Shown here one piece after another: positions 37,323 through 48,652 of a DNA stretch of 64,000 bases. The stretch is from Ficedula albicollis (Eukaryota > Chordata > Aves > Passeriformes > Muscicapidae): positions 31,463,453-31,527,452 of the forward strand of contig NC_021674.1 of NCBI RefSeq assembly GCF_000247815.1, given 5' to 3'. A program made the translations under genes and the position numbers. The notes beneath the pieces were generated by a model that was not told where the DNA came from, did no database searches, and saw nothing but the letters and a program-made list of their open reading frames with translations. The number at the start of each line of letters is the position of its first letter. Position 1 is the stretch's first letter.

Positions 37323-40300
37323 GACAAGAAGATGATTTTTGTGCAAATCTAAACAGAAAAGTACAACTCTGAATTACAAAGCAGAGAGTTGGGACCTCAC
37401 TGCAGAACTGCCAACATCTTCTCCTTTACAGGCAGATGGCAAAATTGTCATAATAAGATGCTCGAGGAAGAATTCACCAGTAACACTTGGAGGGGTGTAA
37501 AGAGATTATCCCTCTTAATTGGGGAAGGAAACATCAAACCAGTAGCCCCAGACTGCAATACCCCTGTATAGATTTGTCCCCAGAGATGGGGTAGAAGTCT
37601 TGGCATTGGAAAACGATCAGTTTCAGGATGCACCATTGCAGAGTCATGTCTAGCAGGCCAACTGTTCAGTCAAAAGAAGCAGGGAAAAATAGTGCCACAT
37701 CCACCAGCCCACTGGCAGGAGATGTGCTGGGCTCCTGCATGGATATGTGCAGATCACTCATGCTAAACATGATAAAAGAGGAACACACATTTGGTGCTGG
37801 TGACTGCCAGTGGATTCCCTGCCTTTCCCAAGTGCTGGTGACTGAGAAGGTGCTATCTGTGTTAAGTGGTTTCTGCCAGAGAGAACATTTGTGTCCTGCT
37901 CATATGGAATCAGTTTTTACTCCTTTTCCTACCCATTTTTACATCTTAGAGGCATGCCATCTAAGTTACACTTCCACCTTTGCAGCAAAACCCACCGGTC
38001 ACCACCGTGAGGAGGACTCAGAGGAGTGTGCCACGGGAAAAAAGAGGGGAGGGCGGAGGGGAAAGCTTTTCACCATCAGTCACAGAAGACAAGTCTAACA
38101 GTGGTAACTGACTCTCAAACCTGACAGCATGGGCCTATATTGGGAATTCTTTCAGTTCAGCCAGGTATTGCCAAGGCCCATGGCAGGGTTCCCATCCTCT
38201 TCACTAACCCTGCAGCCATGCTTCTCTACTGCAGCAGCCCACAGCAGGGTGGTGTGGTACAGGAGGGACATTCAGGACACAATATGCAGCGACCAGCAGG
38301 TTCCAACAACTTTCTCACCATGTTGCACAGCATTTTTCACTTTCCACAAGCCTCCTTCTGCTGCAGACTCCCAGCAGAACAGGCAGAGAAGCAGGGAGTG
38401 TGAGTGGCGCCTTCCCCGGATAGATTTCACACTTCTGAGGCTCAGAGAAGGAAACCAGCGTCACTTTGATCAAGCACCGTGCGCTGTGTACAGTAAATGA
38501 CGATACACCACTCCCTCTGCGCTTGACACCTTGCCAGTTTGGCATACTTACTCCTGATCTCTGAGTGTCACCCCTTTTCAGTAAAGGAAAATATTTTCAA
38601 AAGTGAGCAAATGACCTAGGAGCCCAAGCTCCATCACTGCTCAGTGAGGCATTACATCCATTTGATGGTACGCGCTTCACACAAGTGTTCCACAGGTCAG
38701 CCACCCAGATGTGGAGTGAGACAAATACCACCACGGGGAGCTCGAATCTGAATCACACACTCTCTGCAGGTGCCCATGAGCCTTCAAAGAGAGCTGAGGC
38801 TCACTGTAACATATTTTGGCCATTCATGACAACTGCCAGACCCTGTCCCTAGGTACCAGTCCACAGCCCAGCTATATCCTGCCTTTAGTTCAGCTCTCAA
38901 CTGAGATATACCCATGAAATAATTTTATTCTATATCAGCATCTGATTACCTCATTCCTGATGAGGAGGACTTTACTCCAGAAGTGAGCCCATGACTTGGA
39001 TGGGCTGCTCAAAGACTGCAGCTGCTTTCTAGGTAGAGATGTTTACAGGGTCTCTTTCTCAGCCCCTCACTGCTTTCCTTCCCAAGTGTGTGGCAGTTCG
39101 TGAATTCATGAATGCCCACCACTGCTCAGAGCCCACCTGACTCCTGAGGTCAATGCCACCTGCAGGCTGGGGGCCTTTCTGTTTCCATACCCTGGAAGGG
39201 ATGGAGCAGTAGGGTCTGCAGAGGTGAAGGTGCTCTCCTTGCTGTCATAGAGGCTCAGTGAGCCTAGGAACAAAAGGTGTAAAGACAGAAGTATGCTCTG
39301 CAACATCAAGCATCAGGGTCCCATGCTGTAGCAGATCATGTTCCTCGAGCACAGCAGCTTGCCCTTACACCAGCTCCACTGCCAGAGCACAATCCCACCA
39401 CATTCCCACTTAGGCTGCTGAATGCAGATGATGCAGCAGGTATTTATCACTCTCACCATAGAAGAATTCCCTTGCATGGGATGCATTCAGCACCAGAATT
39501 ACCTAGACCACACACCTTGCACTGTGAAGCAGAGATCTTGGTCTCACAAGCTTTAGGGACATTAACCACTCACACATCACAACCTGCCCCTACTATTTCC
39601 CATGTTATCTGTGTGATGTGTAGGGGAGGAGAAGCCACGTGAGGACATCCCTAAGCGTGAGCACCAGGTTCCTCTAGGACAAGAGATGAAATATTCACTC
39701 TGACATATTAAAATAAACCAACCCCTCCTTCTTTGGAGCCAGATTGTGAATATGCAGGGTGTGTGTAGTCAGATGAATGCCATTGCCAGATAAGAACATC
39801 TCTCACAATCAGGCAGCTTTGAGAGCCCAGCGAATGCCAGTTACTGATCACTGTCACATCAGTGCAGTGCAAAATAACAACTGCTCCCCTTGCTGCTTCT
39901 GATTTTGCAGAACCCCAACATCATCCATGAGCAGTTCTCTGTCCACAAGGAGTGATTCTTTGCTTTCTCTTTGTCCATGGACATACCTTTATCCCTGGTG
40001 ACTGCAGGTATAAACATGGGCAGGGAAGGAGTGAAGCTAAAGTCACCCAATAAACAAGTCTGGCTTACAAAATGCTATGGGAGGCATGCAAAGAGAAAGC
40101 CTGTGGCTGAAAGCTTTATAAAGTGTTTAGTATAACTAAACAGAGCAAAGAGTGACACTATGGGCATTTCTTCCCTGGGATAAGGAGGGCACAGTGGCAA
40201 CCTTCTGAGCTCTTCAGTTTTCCCAGTATTTCCCTCTGTACCCTGTACAACCCAACCTCAGGCAGACTCAGATGAATACAGAAATGACCACAAAGAGTTA

Positions 40301-40834
40301 AAACAGTCAAAGTAAACTGAATTATGTCTGACATAGAGTCCTATTTCCCATCCTGCTTCGCATGCTCATTTACAGGTAGGGGACAATACCTTTCCTTTCA
40401 TTTAAGTGTAAATAAATGTCCAGTGCCAGAGACAGCCCCTTCAAATCATGGAAGTAGACATAGGAGAAGGGCCAGCTTGACAACATATGGAAGGCTGTCA
40501 GCTGCCCTCTCAAACTGGGAAAGACACAGCCTTTCCAGTGTAGGTTTAGATCCAAAAGAAGTATTTATTTTAAAAGATAACAAAGGATTGACAGTTGTAC
40601 TGTCAATAATAAGATGGTAACAAGCAAGGCCAAGCAAGAGGAACATCTCACCCATTACCCACGTAGCTTCAGGGAGTGTCTCGTCCCAATCCAACATCTG
40701 CCCAGGTATTTAAGCAATGACTTCAACAGAGATCAGCACTGTGTAAACATTCCCTACCTCAGCTGGAGCACCACAGCCAGACCTGGGGGTGGTAGAGTAG
40801 AAAGCAGAACCCCACTTGGTATCCCATTAAAGAC

Positions 40835-40858
40835 TTTCTAAATAAGCTTATTTAGAAA
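40835..40858. repeat. perfect 24-bp palindrome centred on AAGCTT
   Basis: The left arm TTTCTAAATAAG is followed directly by its exact reverse complement CTTATTTAGAAA. There is no spacer and no mismatch. A 24-bp perfect palindrome is unlikely at any one site but not impossible across 64 kb of AT-rich DNA. It could be a cruciform site or a dimer-binding site. Confidence 0.9.
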
Positions 40859-42590
40859 AGGAATCTTATACTGCTAAGACTCTGCTTTTTTCTTCTTCTA
40901 CAACTGAAGACAAAGAACATTGGCACAACAAGCAGCAAGGGAAGAAAGGCAGAAAAACAGGAAAGATGTGTCCTGGTCCAGGTAGAAATGTCTTAAGGAG
41001 AAGTCAGCAGATTGGTACTGGGAATATAGGAATATAATGGAATGTAATTCCTATGGCAGGGGCTCTTTATGACGCTGAGACACACATTTCCACTGTGACA
41101 CACAGAAAACAATTTCAGTGACCTGCGCTCCAATTCCCTTTCTGGAAATGAGATTGTCTGGTGTTCACTGTCCTACTCATGACTCATAAGGACCAGTCCC
41201 ACTGGCATTCAGGTCCTTGCCCAGGTGCTCTCAACATGAGGACTGGCTAACCCAGCCCTCGGGAGAGGGACATCCCAGCACACTGTGGCAGCCAGCAGGC
41301 TGTGTTAAACCAGCCTCCACCCCATGAAAAGAGAGCCTGTATCATGCTCAGTGTTCCTGGGGCTGGCCTGAGGAGAGACATGGGTACAGCAGGGAGGAGA
41401 TGGATGGCTGGTGCCTGCAGCTCCTCTGGTGGCAGCTGACAGCGATCCTGTTGTGGTTGTTACCCTGGCAGTCAGGGGTGTTATCTGATGGCGTGGGACT
41501 CTCTCACCTCCCCTGTCACTTCTAATGGTGAATGTGAGCAGCCAGACAACCTTAGGCTTTTTTCCCCTCTTAGGCTCAAAATGTTGGGTTGTGACTCCCA
41601 GTGTGCCAGATAAAAGCACTCTAGAAAATTTGTTCCATATACCTAGAAAACTATTCACTATGAAGGTTCTGTTTCTCAGAGACTCCTCAAATAATACCTC
41701 TCTCATGGAGAGCCCCAAGCAACGGGGTCCCCAAGACACTCAAATTTTCTGCTGCAGCTCTGGTTAAACACCCACTCAGCTGCTGAACTGCCCATCACAA
41801 ATCAGGAAGATTCAGCTGGTCCTGGGCAGCCCCCTTGCCAGCACTCAGGCACCTCTTTCCTTACTGCTGCAAAGCAAAGACAAATACAGTTGAAAAAACA
41901 TGAGTATGCAGGGGAGAGGGAGTGAGGGCTTCTCTGGGTATGGGGTGAATCAGGAGCACGAAGGGAGGACTCAGGGAGGAATTGCCAGAGCAGACACTCT
42001 GCTAGTGCAAATCAAGGTGCCTCACTGACTTTGCCTTGCCCTGGCTGGGTTACACCTCCTGTGCCATGTTTCCTGAAATAGGGATCTGCATGTCTGGCTC
42101 AATGAGAGCAGGCTGTCCTAGCAGTGCTTAGAAGCTATGTAAGAGGAAAGCATTTTTACACTAGCTAATTTGACATGTAATATTTCAGGAACTTACAGTT
42201 TATTTTTATGGTTTGTTAAAAAAAATTAAAAATAAAAGCCTGACAGAAAAAGAAAATAAAAGGGAAAAAAAAGAAGACTGAGCAAATAATAACATGTGTG
42301 GGTGGGTTGGTATGTAATACCCCAACCACAGGGCTACAGCAACATTTGGTCCCATTGACCTTTTTGCTTAAATTAAGGTAATTACTCAACTACTGACAAT
42401 AGGCTGCTGTGTTATGTCTGTGGATTTGCACATAGAGAAGGACATGACAAATAATTTGACACATGCCAGTGACTTCAGACTTGATCCAAAGTCTAAGGAC
42501 ATATTGTTCTTATGAGTAAAATTATTAAACCTTGCTTAAACTCCAAGATCTATAAAGATGGACATGTGGAAAGGTGGAAAGAGATGATAG

Positions 42591-42592
<2 letters not shown>

Positions 42593-42634
<42 letters not shown>
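42593..42634. repeat. GATA tetranucleotide microsatellite, about 10 copies
   Basis: An uninterrupted GATA run followed by the variants GAAAGATCATAGATA. GATA arrays are common, polymorphic vertebrate microsatellites. Confidence 0.95.
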
Positions 42635-43386
42635 AAGATCATAGATAAACTCTATGTACCTTAAAATTGATCTAGTCAAGTAATTTCTGCACTCTGAGGG
42701 TAATGGACTTTAAACTCAGCAGTTTCATTTCCCAAGGGCTTTTTTGTCATAAATTTTTCTACTAGGAAAATCAAACCTGTATATTTTAAACCAGATAATT
42801 CTGACTACATGTTCTGTTGTTGACCTGGCCCAAAATATTCTCAAGGGCATTTGCATACTGTGATGCAATGTCTCCTAAGTGTTTGCATTTCTTTCCTGTA
42901 ATATAACAATTTGCTGGTTTACATGAGGAAATGGGGCTACCATTCAACCTCGGTTGTGTGCCCCCATACAAATATTCTTTGTAATACTGAAGGAATGCAA
43001 AAGAAAGCTATTTCTGCTAAAATGAATTAAATGACTCAGAATATTGCCACCTTGAAAAGTCAAATAGCCCATTCCCTTCAGAAATGTCAATAGAAGCAAT
43101 TTAAAGATGTAAATGCTTTAGACTTTGTCATTCAAATACCCCTCTGTTTTTCAAATGTACAGTCAATGTTTGCCATAAAACAAATGCTGAAGCATCTATT
43201 TCATTAAATACAAATTCTCATTTTTATTCTGCTTTCCTTCTGCATAACAGCAAGAACACACACAGAGAAAAAGGTAATCTTTTTCTAGCTCAAGTTATTA
43301 AGTTATAGAGCAGATTTGCTATTATGTAAAATAAACTATGTCTCTGACATAGAGAATTAGTATCTTAGACACTTACACTGTGTTGG
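42635..43386. other. AT-rich unique DNA
   Basis: No gene or repeat recognised. Base composition is clearly AT-rich with few CpGs. Confidence 0.55.
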
Positions 43387-43804
43387 TGGCTTTTAAATGA
43401 GTCTTAGAAACTTTTGCTGCTTGAACATTGCATCTGTGCACTGTTACTGCTTGCAATGGCTCATTGAGTGCTGTTAAAACGAATTTTCTTTTTATGACGA
43501 GTGAAATGGCTTTTAAATGAATCTTAGGAACTTTTGCTGCTTGAACATTGCATCTGTGCACTGTTACTGCTTGCAATGGCTCATTGAGTGCTGTTAAAAC
43601 GAATTTTCTTTTTATGACGAGTGAAACAACTGGGATGAGGCAGAGAAGACCTCACGTGGCTTTTAAATGAGTCTTAGAAACTTTTGCTGCTTGAACATTG
43701 CATCTGTGCACTGTTACTGCTTGCAATGGCTCATTGAGTGCTGTTAAAACGAATTTTCTTTTTATGACGAGTGAAACAACTGGGATGAGGCAGAGAAGAC
43801 CTCA
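43387..43804. repeat. three-copy tandem repeat, units of 120, 150 and 148 bp
   Basis: TGGCTTTTAAATGA begins copies at 43387, 43507 and 43657. All three share a 120-bp core ending GACGAGTGAAA. Copies 2 and 3 also carry a tail of about 30 bp starting CAACTGGGATGAGGCAGAG, which copy 1 lacks. Copies 1 and 3 share GAGTCTTAGAAAC at their start, whereas copy 2 has GAATCTTAGGAAC. So the history is not a simple one-step triplication: either copy 1 lost its tail or copy 3 arose by a later exchange. Otherwise the copies are almost identical. No coding capacity is apparent. Confidence 0.95.
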
Positions 43805-44200
43805 GGTCATAAGGTTTGCAGAATGAAAGAATGATATTAAACTTTGGAGTTTAGTACTGTTGGGAGCAAGCCCTGGGAGTTCACTTGCCAAGCACCAAGG
43901 TTCACCCCTGAAGCCAGGCTGCCTGTGAACGCTTCTGGTGCTGAGCCATCTGGTCCCAAGGCTCCCTTCATGTTTGCAGTTTCCCACAGTCATTTGCACA
44001 CCCACAATTCGACATCTCTTGGGAAAATAAGGCTAGTAGTTTTGTGGAGATTTGAGAGTTCATGACTCTGCTCCTTAAGGGTTAAGAGCACCTTCAAATT
44101 CAAAACAGGTATTTGGAAATATTTACAAACTCTGATGTTGTTTAGACTGAAGGATGGGGGTTCAACTAAACCCCTAATTTTGATCCCAGTGAGGAATAGG

Positions 44201-44246
44201 CCTGGTGTCACTTGTTGTTCTCCACAGAACAACAGATAACACCAGG
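44201..44246. repeat. compact hairpin: 21-bp arms, 4-nt loop
   Basis: The left arm 44201-44221 begins CCTGGTGT and ends TGTTGTTCT. The right arm 44226-44246 begins AGAACAACA and ends ACACCAGG. The loop is CCAC. By hand, 18 of 21 positions pair; one of the three mismatches would be a G-U wobble in RNA. The inner ends TGTTCT and AGAACA are steroid-receptor half-sites in everted orientation, which is not the canonical AGAACAnnnTGTTCT layout. It could be a tiny palindromic transposon relic or a chance hairpin. Confidence 0.9.
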
Positions 44247-45180
44247 GAGAAGTAGAAACTGGAAGGACACCTAGAAATCTGAAGGTGAGAAGATGCAGGA
44301 AACATTGATGCTCCAAGCAGACAAGTGGAACACTGGATGTAGATGAGGCAGGAAGGCGTTTATGCCAGAGGAGGCATTTATATCTTGTTCATGGTGTTTT
44401 CGTAACAGTCTTATCATCCAGATCCTCAGCTGAGGGATATTTTGGGCCAAACCCTTGGCTGGTGTGAAGCAGTGCATTTCCATGTCACAAGCCCTAATTT
44501 AGCAACAGAAGGGTCACAGAAACCAGAAAATGAGTCCTTCTCTACAGATTGATTCATCAGACTTCAACTATCCCTCAGCCACATTTCCCCTAACCTATTT
44601 TTAGATGTCCACTGCCTTTTTAGTCAACCGAAGGCTACAAGACAAAATACATGGTCTAAACTGGTAAATCCATGCATTATCACTGCTGTAGCCCCAGCTG
44701 ATTGTCTGCTCCTCGAAAACTCATCCCAGGAATACCTGTGGGACTTTCATTTCCATGATGGTTCTGAAGGTCTCACCTAAAAGTCCAGAAGGCAACGAGC
44801 CCCTGTTGCCACAAGAGTGCCTCCAGCTTTCCCTCTCAATGCCACCAGACTGAGCACAGCAAGCAGAAGAATCCAACAAAACAAAGCCAAACAGCTTCCA
44901 GCTGTTATTTTAAGCCAGGAGAGGGGATGGAGGGAGGGAGCGGGGGGAACGAGCCACTCGGCAAACGCTGGGAAAGCATTTAGTTTTGGCTGATGGCCCC
45001 TTGTGGCTGTGGTTTCCACAACATCTCTGTGTTCTATCTGTGTCAGGATGGAACCAGCCTCCTGAAATAGACTGAACAAGCTAGACTGGAGCTATTTTAA
45101 TACCTAGAGCTTGTTCCCTTTAGATTTTTTTGAGTGAGGGGATGGAGTGGAAGAGGAGAGACAACAAGTAAGGGCGATGT

Positions 45181-45420
45181 TATTTTAACACATGCAAAGG
45201 AGCTGTCAGAGCGTAGCAGTTTAGCTGTCTCAGCACACACCCCCATCCCCATCGTTACTACGTGCAAGGATGCACAGCCTGAGGCAGCACCTGCGTGGAG
45301 CAGAATTAGCTGGGCTTGTGGATGCACACGCACACATCCCGCTGGAAAGGCGTCACGGTTTCCTCCGTGCCGCACTGGGAGGGAAAATGAGCTCGTGTCT
45401 CCAGGCGTGTGACGTGCGGG
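45181..45420. promoter_or_regulatory. small CpG cluster with repeated RCGTG cores, candidate regulatory element
   Basis: I count 14 CpGs in 240 bp, ten of them in 45301-45420, in surroundings that mostly have none or one per 100 bp. Words of the RCGTG type occur at least four times (TACGTGCAAGG, CTGCGTGG, GGCGTGTG, GACGTGCGGG). RCGTG is the core for HIF, and GCGTG the core for the AHR complex. There is no TATA box, exon or transcript evidence, so this is only a candidate for a small unmethylated or regulatory element. Confidence 0.3.
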
Positions 45421-48330
45421 ATGTTCATGGTGGAGCTTTCTCACCCAAAATACACACAGGTCACTCCCCCATCATGCTGTTGTAACAGCTTGGTCACCGA
45501 GCTCTGGAGAGCAGCTCCTTCCCAGCATCAAACGTTGGAAAGCTGGGAAGAATGGTAGGATAGTGTGCAAAGCAAAGTCTCAAGAACACCACGTGATATT
45601 TTACACTTGCAGCCAGCTTTGATACTATCTTTTGCTGTGTGATAAGAGGATAGGCTTTCAGAAACTTCATCAACAGAAGCAATACAATCCAGCCTTTTCC
45701 CCAGATCTGCCTGGATCCTTGTTTCATAATAGCTCAGACCACAATTTCCTCTTAGCTCTTCCCTGATTCTGAAGCAACAAATTGTATATCTTGAAAATGT
45801 CCTTTCAGGTTGCCAGTGTTGCCCTTTCAAAGATCAGTGCAGGAGGAGATCTTAATATCTGTGTCCAGAATATTTTCCGACATTTCCTACAATCAGGCTG
45901 ACATTTAATTTGTCTTGGATTACATTGTATTGGTCTTGCTCATGACACACTGTTCTGAAGGCTCAGCCCCTCCATGGCAGTCATAACCTGTGTTATCCTG
46001 ATTTTTACTGGGCCACTGTGACCCGGTATGATGCGACAGAACAGCATATCAGTTGTACCCCTGAGACACGACAGCTCCACTTTCTTTAACAGATGAGAGA
46101 AAAGCCATACAGCACCTCATATCACCTCTAGGCTGGTCAGAGAACAACTTGCTCCAAGGAAACATTCCTCAGAAGCTGATGAAGCCCCTTTGGCAGCCTC
46201 TTCCTATTGCTAAAGTCCTAGCAAAAATCTTTTGCTCCACAGTATATGGATTGCTCATTGTCTTTGCACACCCTCTGTATTGAAGTAAGGCCTGAATCCC
46301 TTGTGACACCCCCACATTAGAGCAAAACAGCCTAAAACCCCATGTGAGGCATTCTGTTGCTTCTTTCAAGGTTAACTCTAATTTTTTTTGCCCTTGCAAC
46401 CAGACCTCCTCAACACAGTCAGCCAATGAGGTCATCTTCTCTATCAGATGGAAGGAGCTAAAAACATGACACAGGAGATGTCAGCTCCATTGGCTGCTCG
46501 TCTCGGTACCTGCAGCCAAAACAGAAAGCTTACTCAGGCTGCCAAATAAAAATACCTCTTGTGGGCACATTCCTTGCAGAGTACACAAGAAAGCAAGCTG
46601 AGAAGACAGCAAGGGAGGACAGCAAGCAGTGTCAGGCAGAAACAAGAATGGACAGATAGGGGCAGGGAGAGAGAGAGAGAAGAGTGGCAGGGAGGGGGGA
46701 CAAAGCACAGGTGAAGACCTATAAAGACAGACAAGGAGCCAAGTGAGATGGGGCACACTGATTTCATTAGCACTAAATGTCATGGCAGACAACACAACTG
46801 TATGCTACAGTGCTTTCTTAGGCATGCACAGTGAAACCCTAGCTCTGTTGAAGACTATGGCCAAAATCCCATTGACTTCAGTAATGCCAGGACAAATGGA
46901 GCTGCCCCTTGCCTTCCAGCAACCAGCTCTGGCCACAGTCAAAATCCCTCCTGCAATCTGATCCCGGTTCTCCAGTTTCACCCATCACACTGCCAGAACC
47001 AGACCCGAAGGGGCAGGCAGAGGATAGCAATGCACAAATGGCCAATTTGTGTTTTTCCTATTTTCCATATGTGGCAACAAGCAAAGCAGGCAGCTAAGGG
47101 CAGAATTTAGCCCCTGCAGCCTAGTGCCCTTCAGAATGGTCTTCAGTGCCAGCAGAATTTCCTTCTCAATGTCACTGCCTATGAAAAAGGAGCAACTCCT
47201 AATGACTACAAAGGGTTCCTAACTATAAGGTTCCAGTTTGCTCAGAGCTTCATGCAAAATCACTGAAAATATTTCCACTACCTTTGGAAAGCAAAGTGTG
47301 CAGTGATGTTAGACTGTGTAGAGTTGCAAACATATTTCAGCCAGCAGAAGAAGCTCTTACAACAGGGTGGACTGCAAGACTTTGCTCTGTCTTCTTTGTC
47401 ACCATGACTTGGTGATGCACTGATTAAACCTATGCAATGTGGCAATGCACAAAACTCTAAACATTTTGTGCATTTTTTCAGGCTTCTTGCAAGGTAGATC
47501 CCCCACCACAGGACAAGCTGTCCCCGGGACAATTTAGGTCTTGGACTGTTTTTCCCTGGACTCCCACATCGCACCCAACCAAGTTAGAGGTCAGAGCCAT
47601 TAACTTCAAAGTGTCCCAGTGCAAAGGCTGGGATAACAGAAGGACCAGCTATCACTTGAACTAACATCATGGCTGACAGCTTGACTTCTTCAGCATTTGG
47701 GAAATCTCAACTGCAAGATGAACTTTCCTCTAGCTGGCTGGAACAGATGTGGGTTCATGCATGGAGTGTGAGCCTTTACAAGAAGTCACGGCATTCTTTC
47801 TACTCCAAGTGTGAGGAAATGTCTATAAAGGACTTGTTTTGTCCTTCAAAGATACAAGTTAAAAGTGAAAAGAAAAATAACACTCCCCAACTTCAGCATA
47901 GCCAGACATTCCACCTTTCGTCTGACAACCACACGTCCTCATGCTGTTCAGGTGTTCGGAAACAGGATGAAGAAGGGATTGTAGGGATCCCTCCACAAAA
48001 CTAGCTCAAAGCTTCTCAGCATGGTAGGGAAATGGGAATTTTGTTTCCCTGAAACAAACTGCACAAACAAATGGGTGAGAGGAGTCCACCTTGCTGCTCT
48101 TTCTGCATCTGGAATGCTGGGGAAAACATGATTCCCAACTCTTCTCAACAGCTGCCCACCCCAGCATCCCAAATCTACCCCTAGCAACAGTGAACATCAG
48201 CCAGAGCTTTTGGTGCTGTGGCACTGACTAGGTACGCAAGAGCTTAGGATAATTTTGGTGCCTCTGCAAACCAGCTGCCCCAAGTGTTTGTCTGTTTTGT
48301 CACTGTTTAGTGTGAGTCATATCTTCTATT

Positions 48331-48395
48331 GGGGGAAGGGAAGGGAAGGGAAGGGAAGGGAAGGGAAGGGAAGGGAAGGGAAGGGAAGGGAGGGG
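48331..48395. repeat. GGGAA pentanucleotide array 1, about 12 copies
   Basis: Starts after TCTTCTATT as GGGGGAAGGG and ends in GGGAGGGGTGGAGG. The purine strand can form G-quadruplexes and triplexes. The frames through it (GKGRE repeats) are artefacts. Confidence 0.95.
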
Positions 48396-48504
48396 TGGAG
48401 GAGAAAGGAAAGGCACCTGGAGCCATTTGCCTTTTATGGGCAGGGAGCATCAGAACTGGGAAGAAAAGGAAAGGGAAAGGAAGGGAGAAGAGAGGAGGTT
48501 ATTA
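48396..48504. other. short spacer between GGGAA arrays, partly purine-rich
   Basis: Contains an irregular purine-rich piece (48460-48498) that may be a decayed extension of the neighbouring GGGAA arrays. Confidence 0.6.
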
Positions 48505-48536
48505 GGGGAAGGGAAGGGAAGGGAAGGGAAGGGGGG
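48505..48536. repeat. GGGAA pentanucleotide array 2, about 5-6 copies
   Basis: Preceded by GGTTATTA and ending in a GGGGGG run. The entry sequence ATTAGGGGAAGGG closely resembles that of arrays 1 and 3. Confidence 0.93.
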
Positions 48537-48623
48537 TTTTATCTCAGTGACAGGTGCTGGGAGAGATCGGATCTGGAGCGCTCCTGTCCCTCCAGGCATT
48601 CTTTGGAAAATGGGAAAACTATT

Positions 48624-48652
48624 GGGGGAAGGGAAGGGAAGGGAAGGGAAGG
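48624..48652. repeat. GGGAA pentanucleotide array 3, about 5 copies
   Basis: Preceded by AAACTATTG and followed by GGTGACTGG. It starts with the same ATTGGGGGAAGGG word as array 1. Confidence 0.93.

Larger units (their letters stand above)
35877..42592. other. unique non-coding DNA
   Basis: No gene or transposon recognised over about 6.7 kb. Structured points are a 23-bp duplication at 37277-37322, an A-run at 37179-37190 and a perfect 24-bp palindrome at 40835-40858. Open frames reach 156 codons (37628-38098, plus) without domains. Confidence 0.5.
43805..48330. other. unique non-coding DNA
   Basis: No gene or transposon recognised. It contains the hairpin at 44201-44246, a GGGA-rich run at about 44925-44948, the CpG cluster at 45181-45420 and a GA run at 46668-46683. 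The frame at 47669-48004 (111 codons, plus) has no recognisable domain. Confidence 0.5.

Noticed and set aside
47669..48004. 111-codon frame starting MADSLTSSAFGKSQ, which looks protein-like
   Set aside because: No domain, no homolog that I recognise and no supporting splice or promoter signals. It stays within the length expected by chance in 64 kb.
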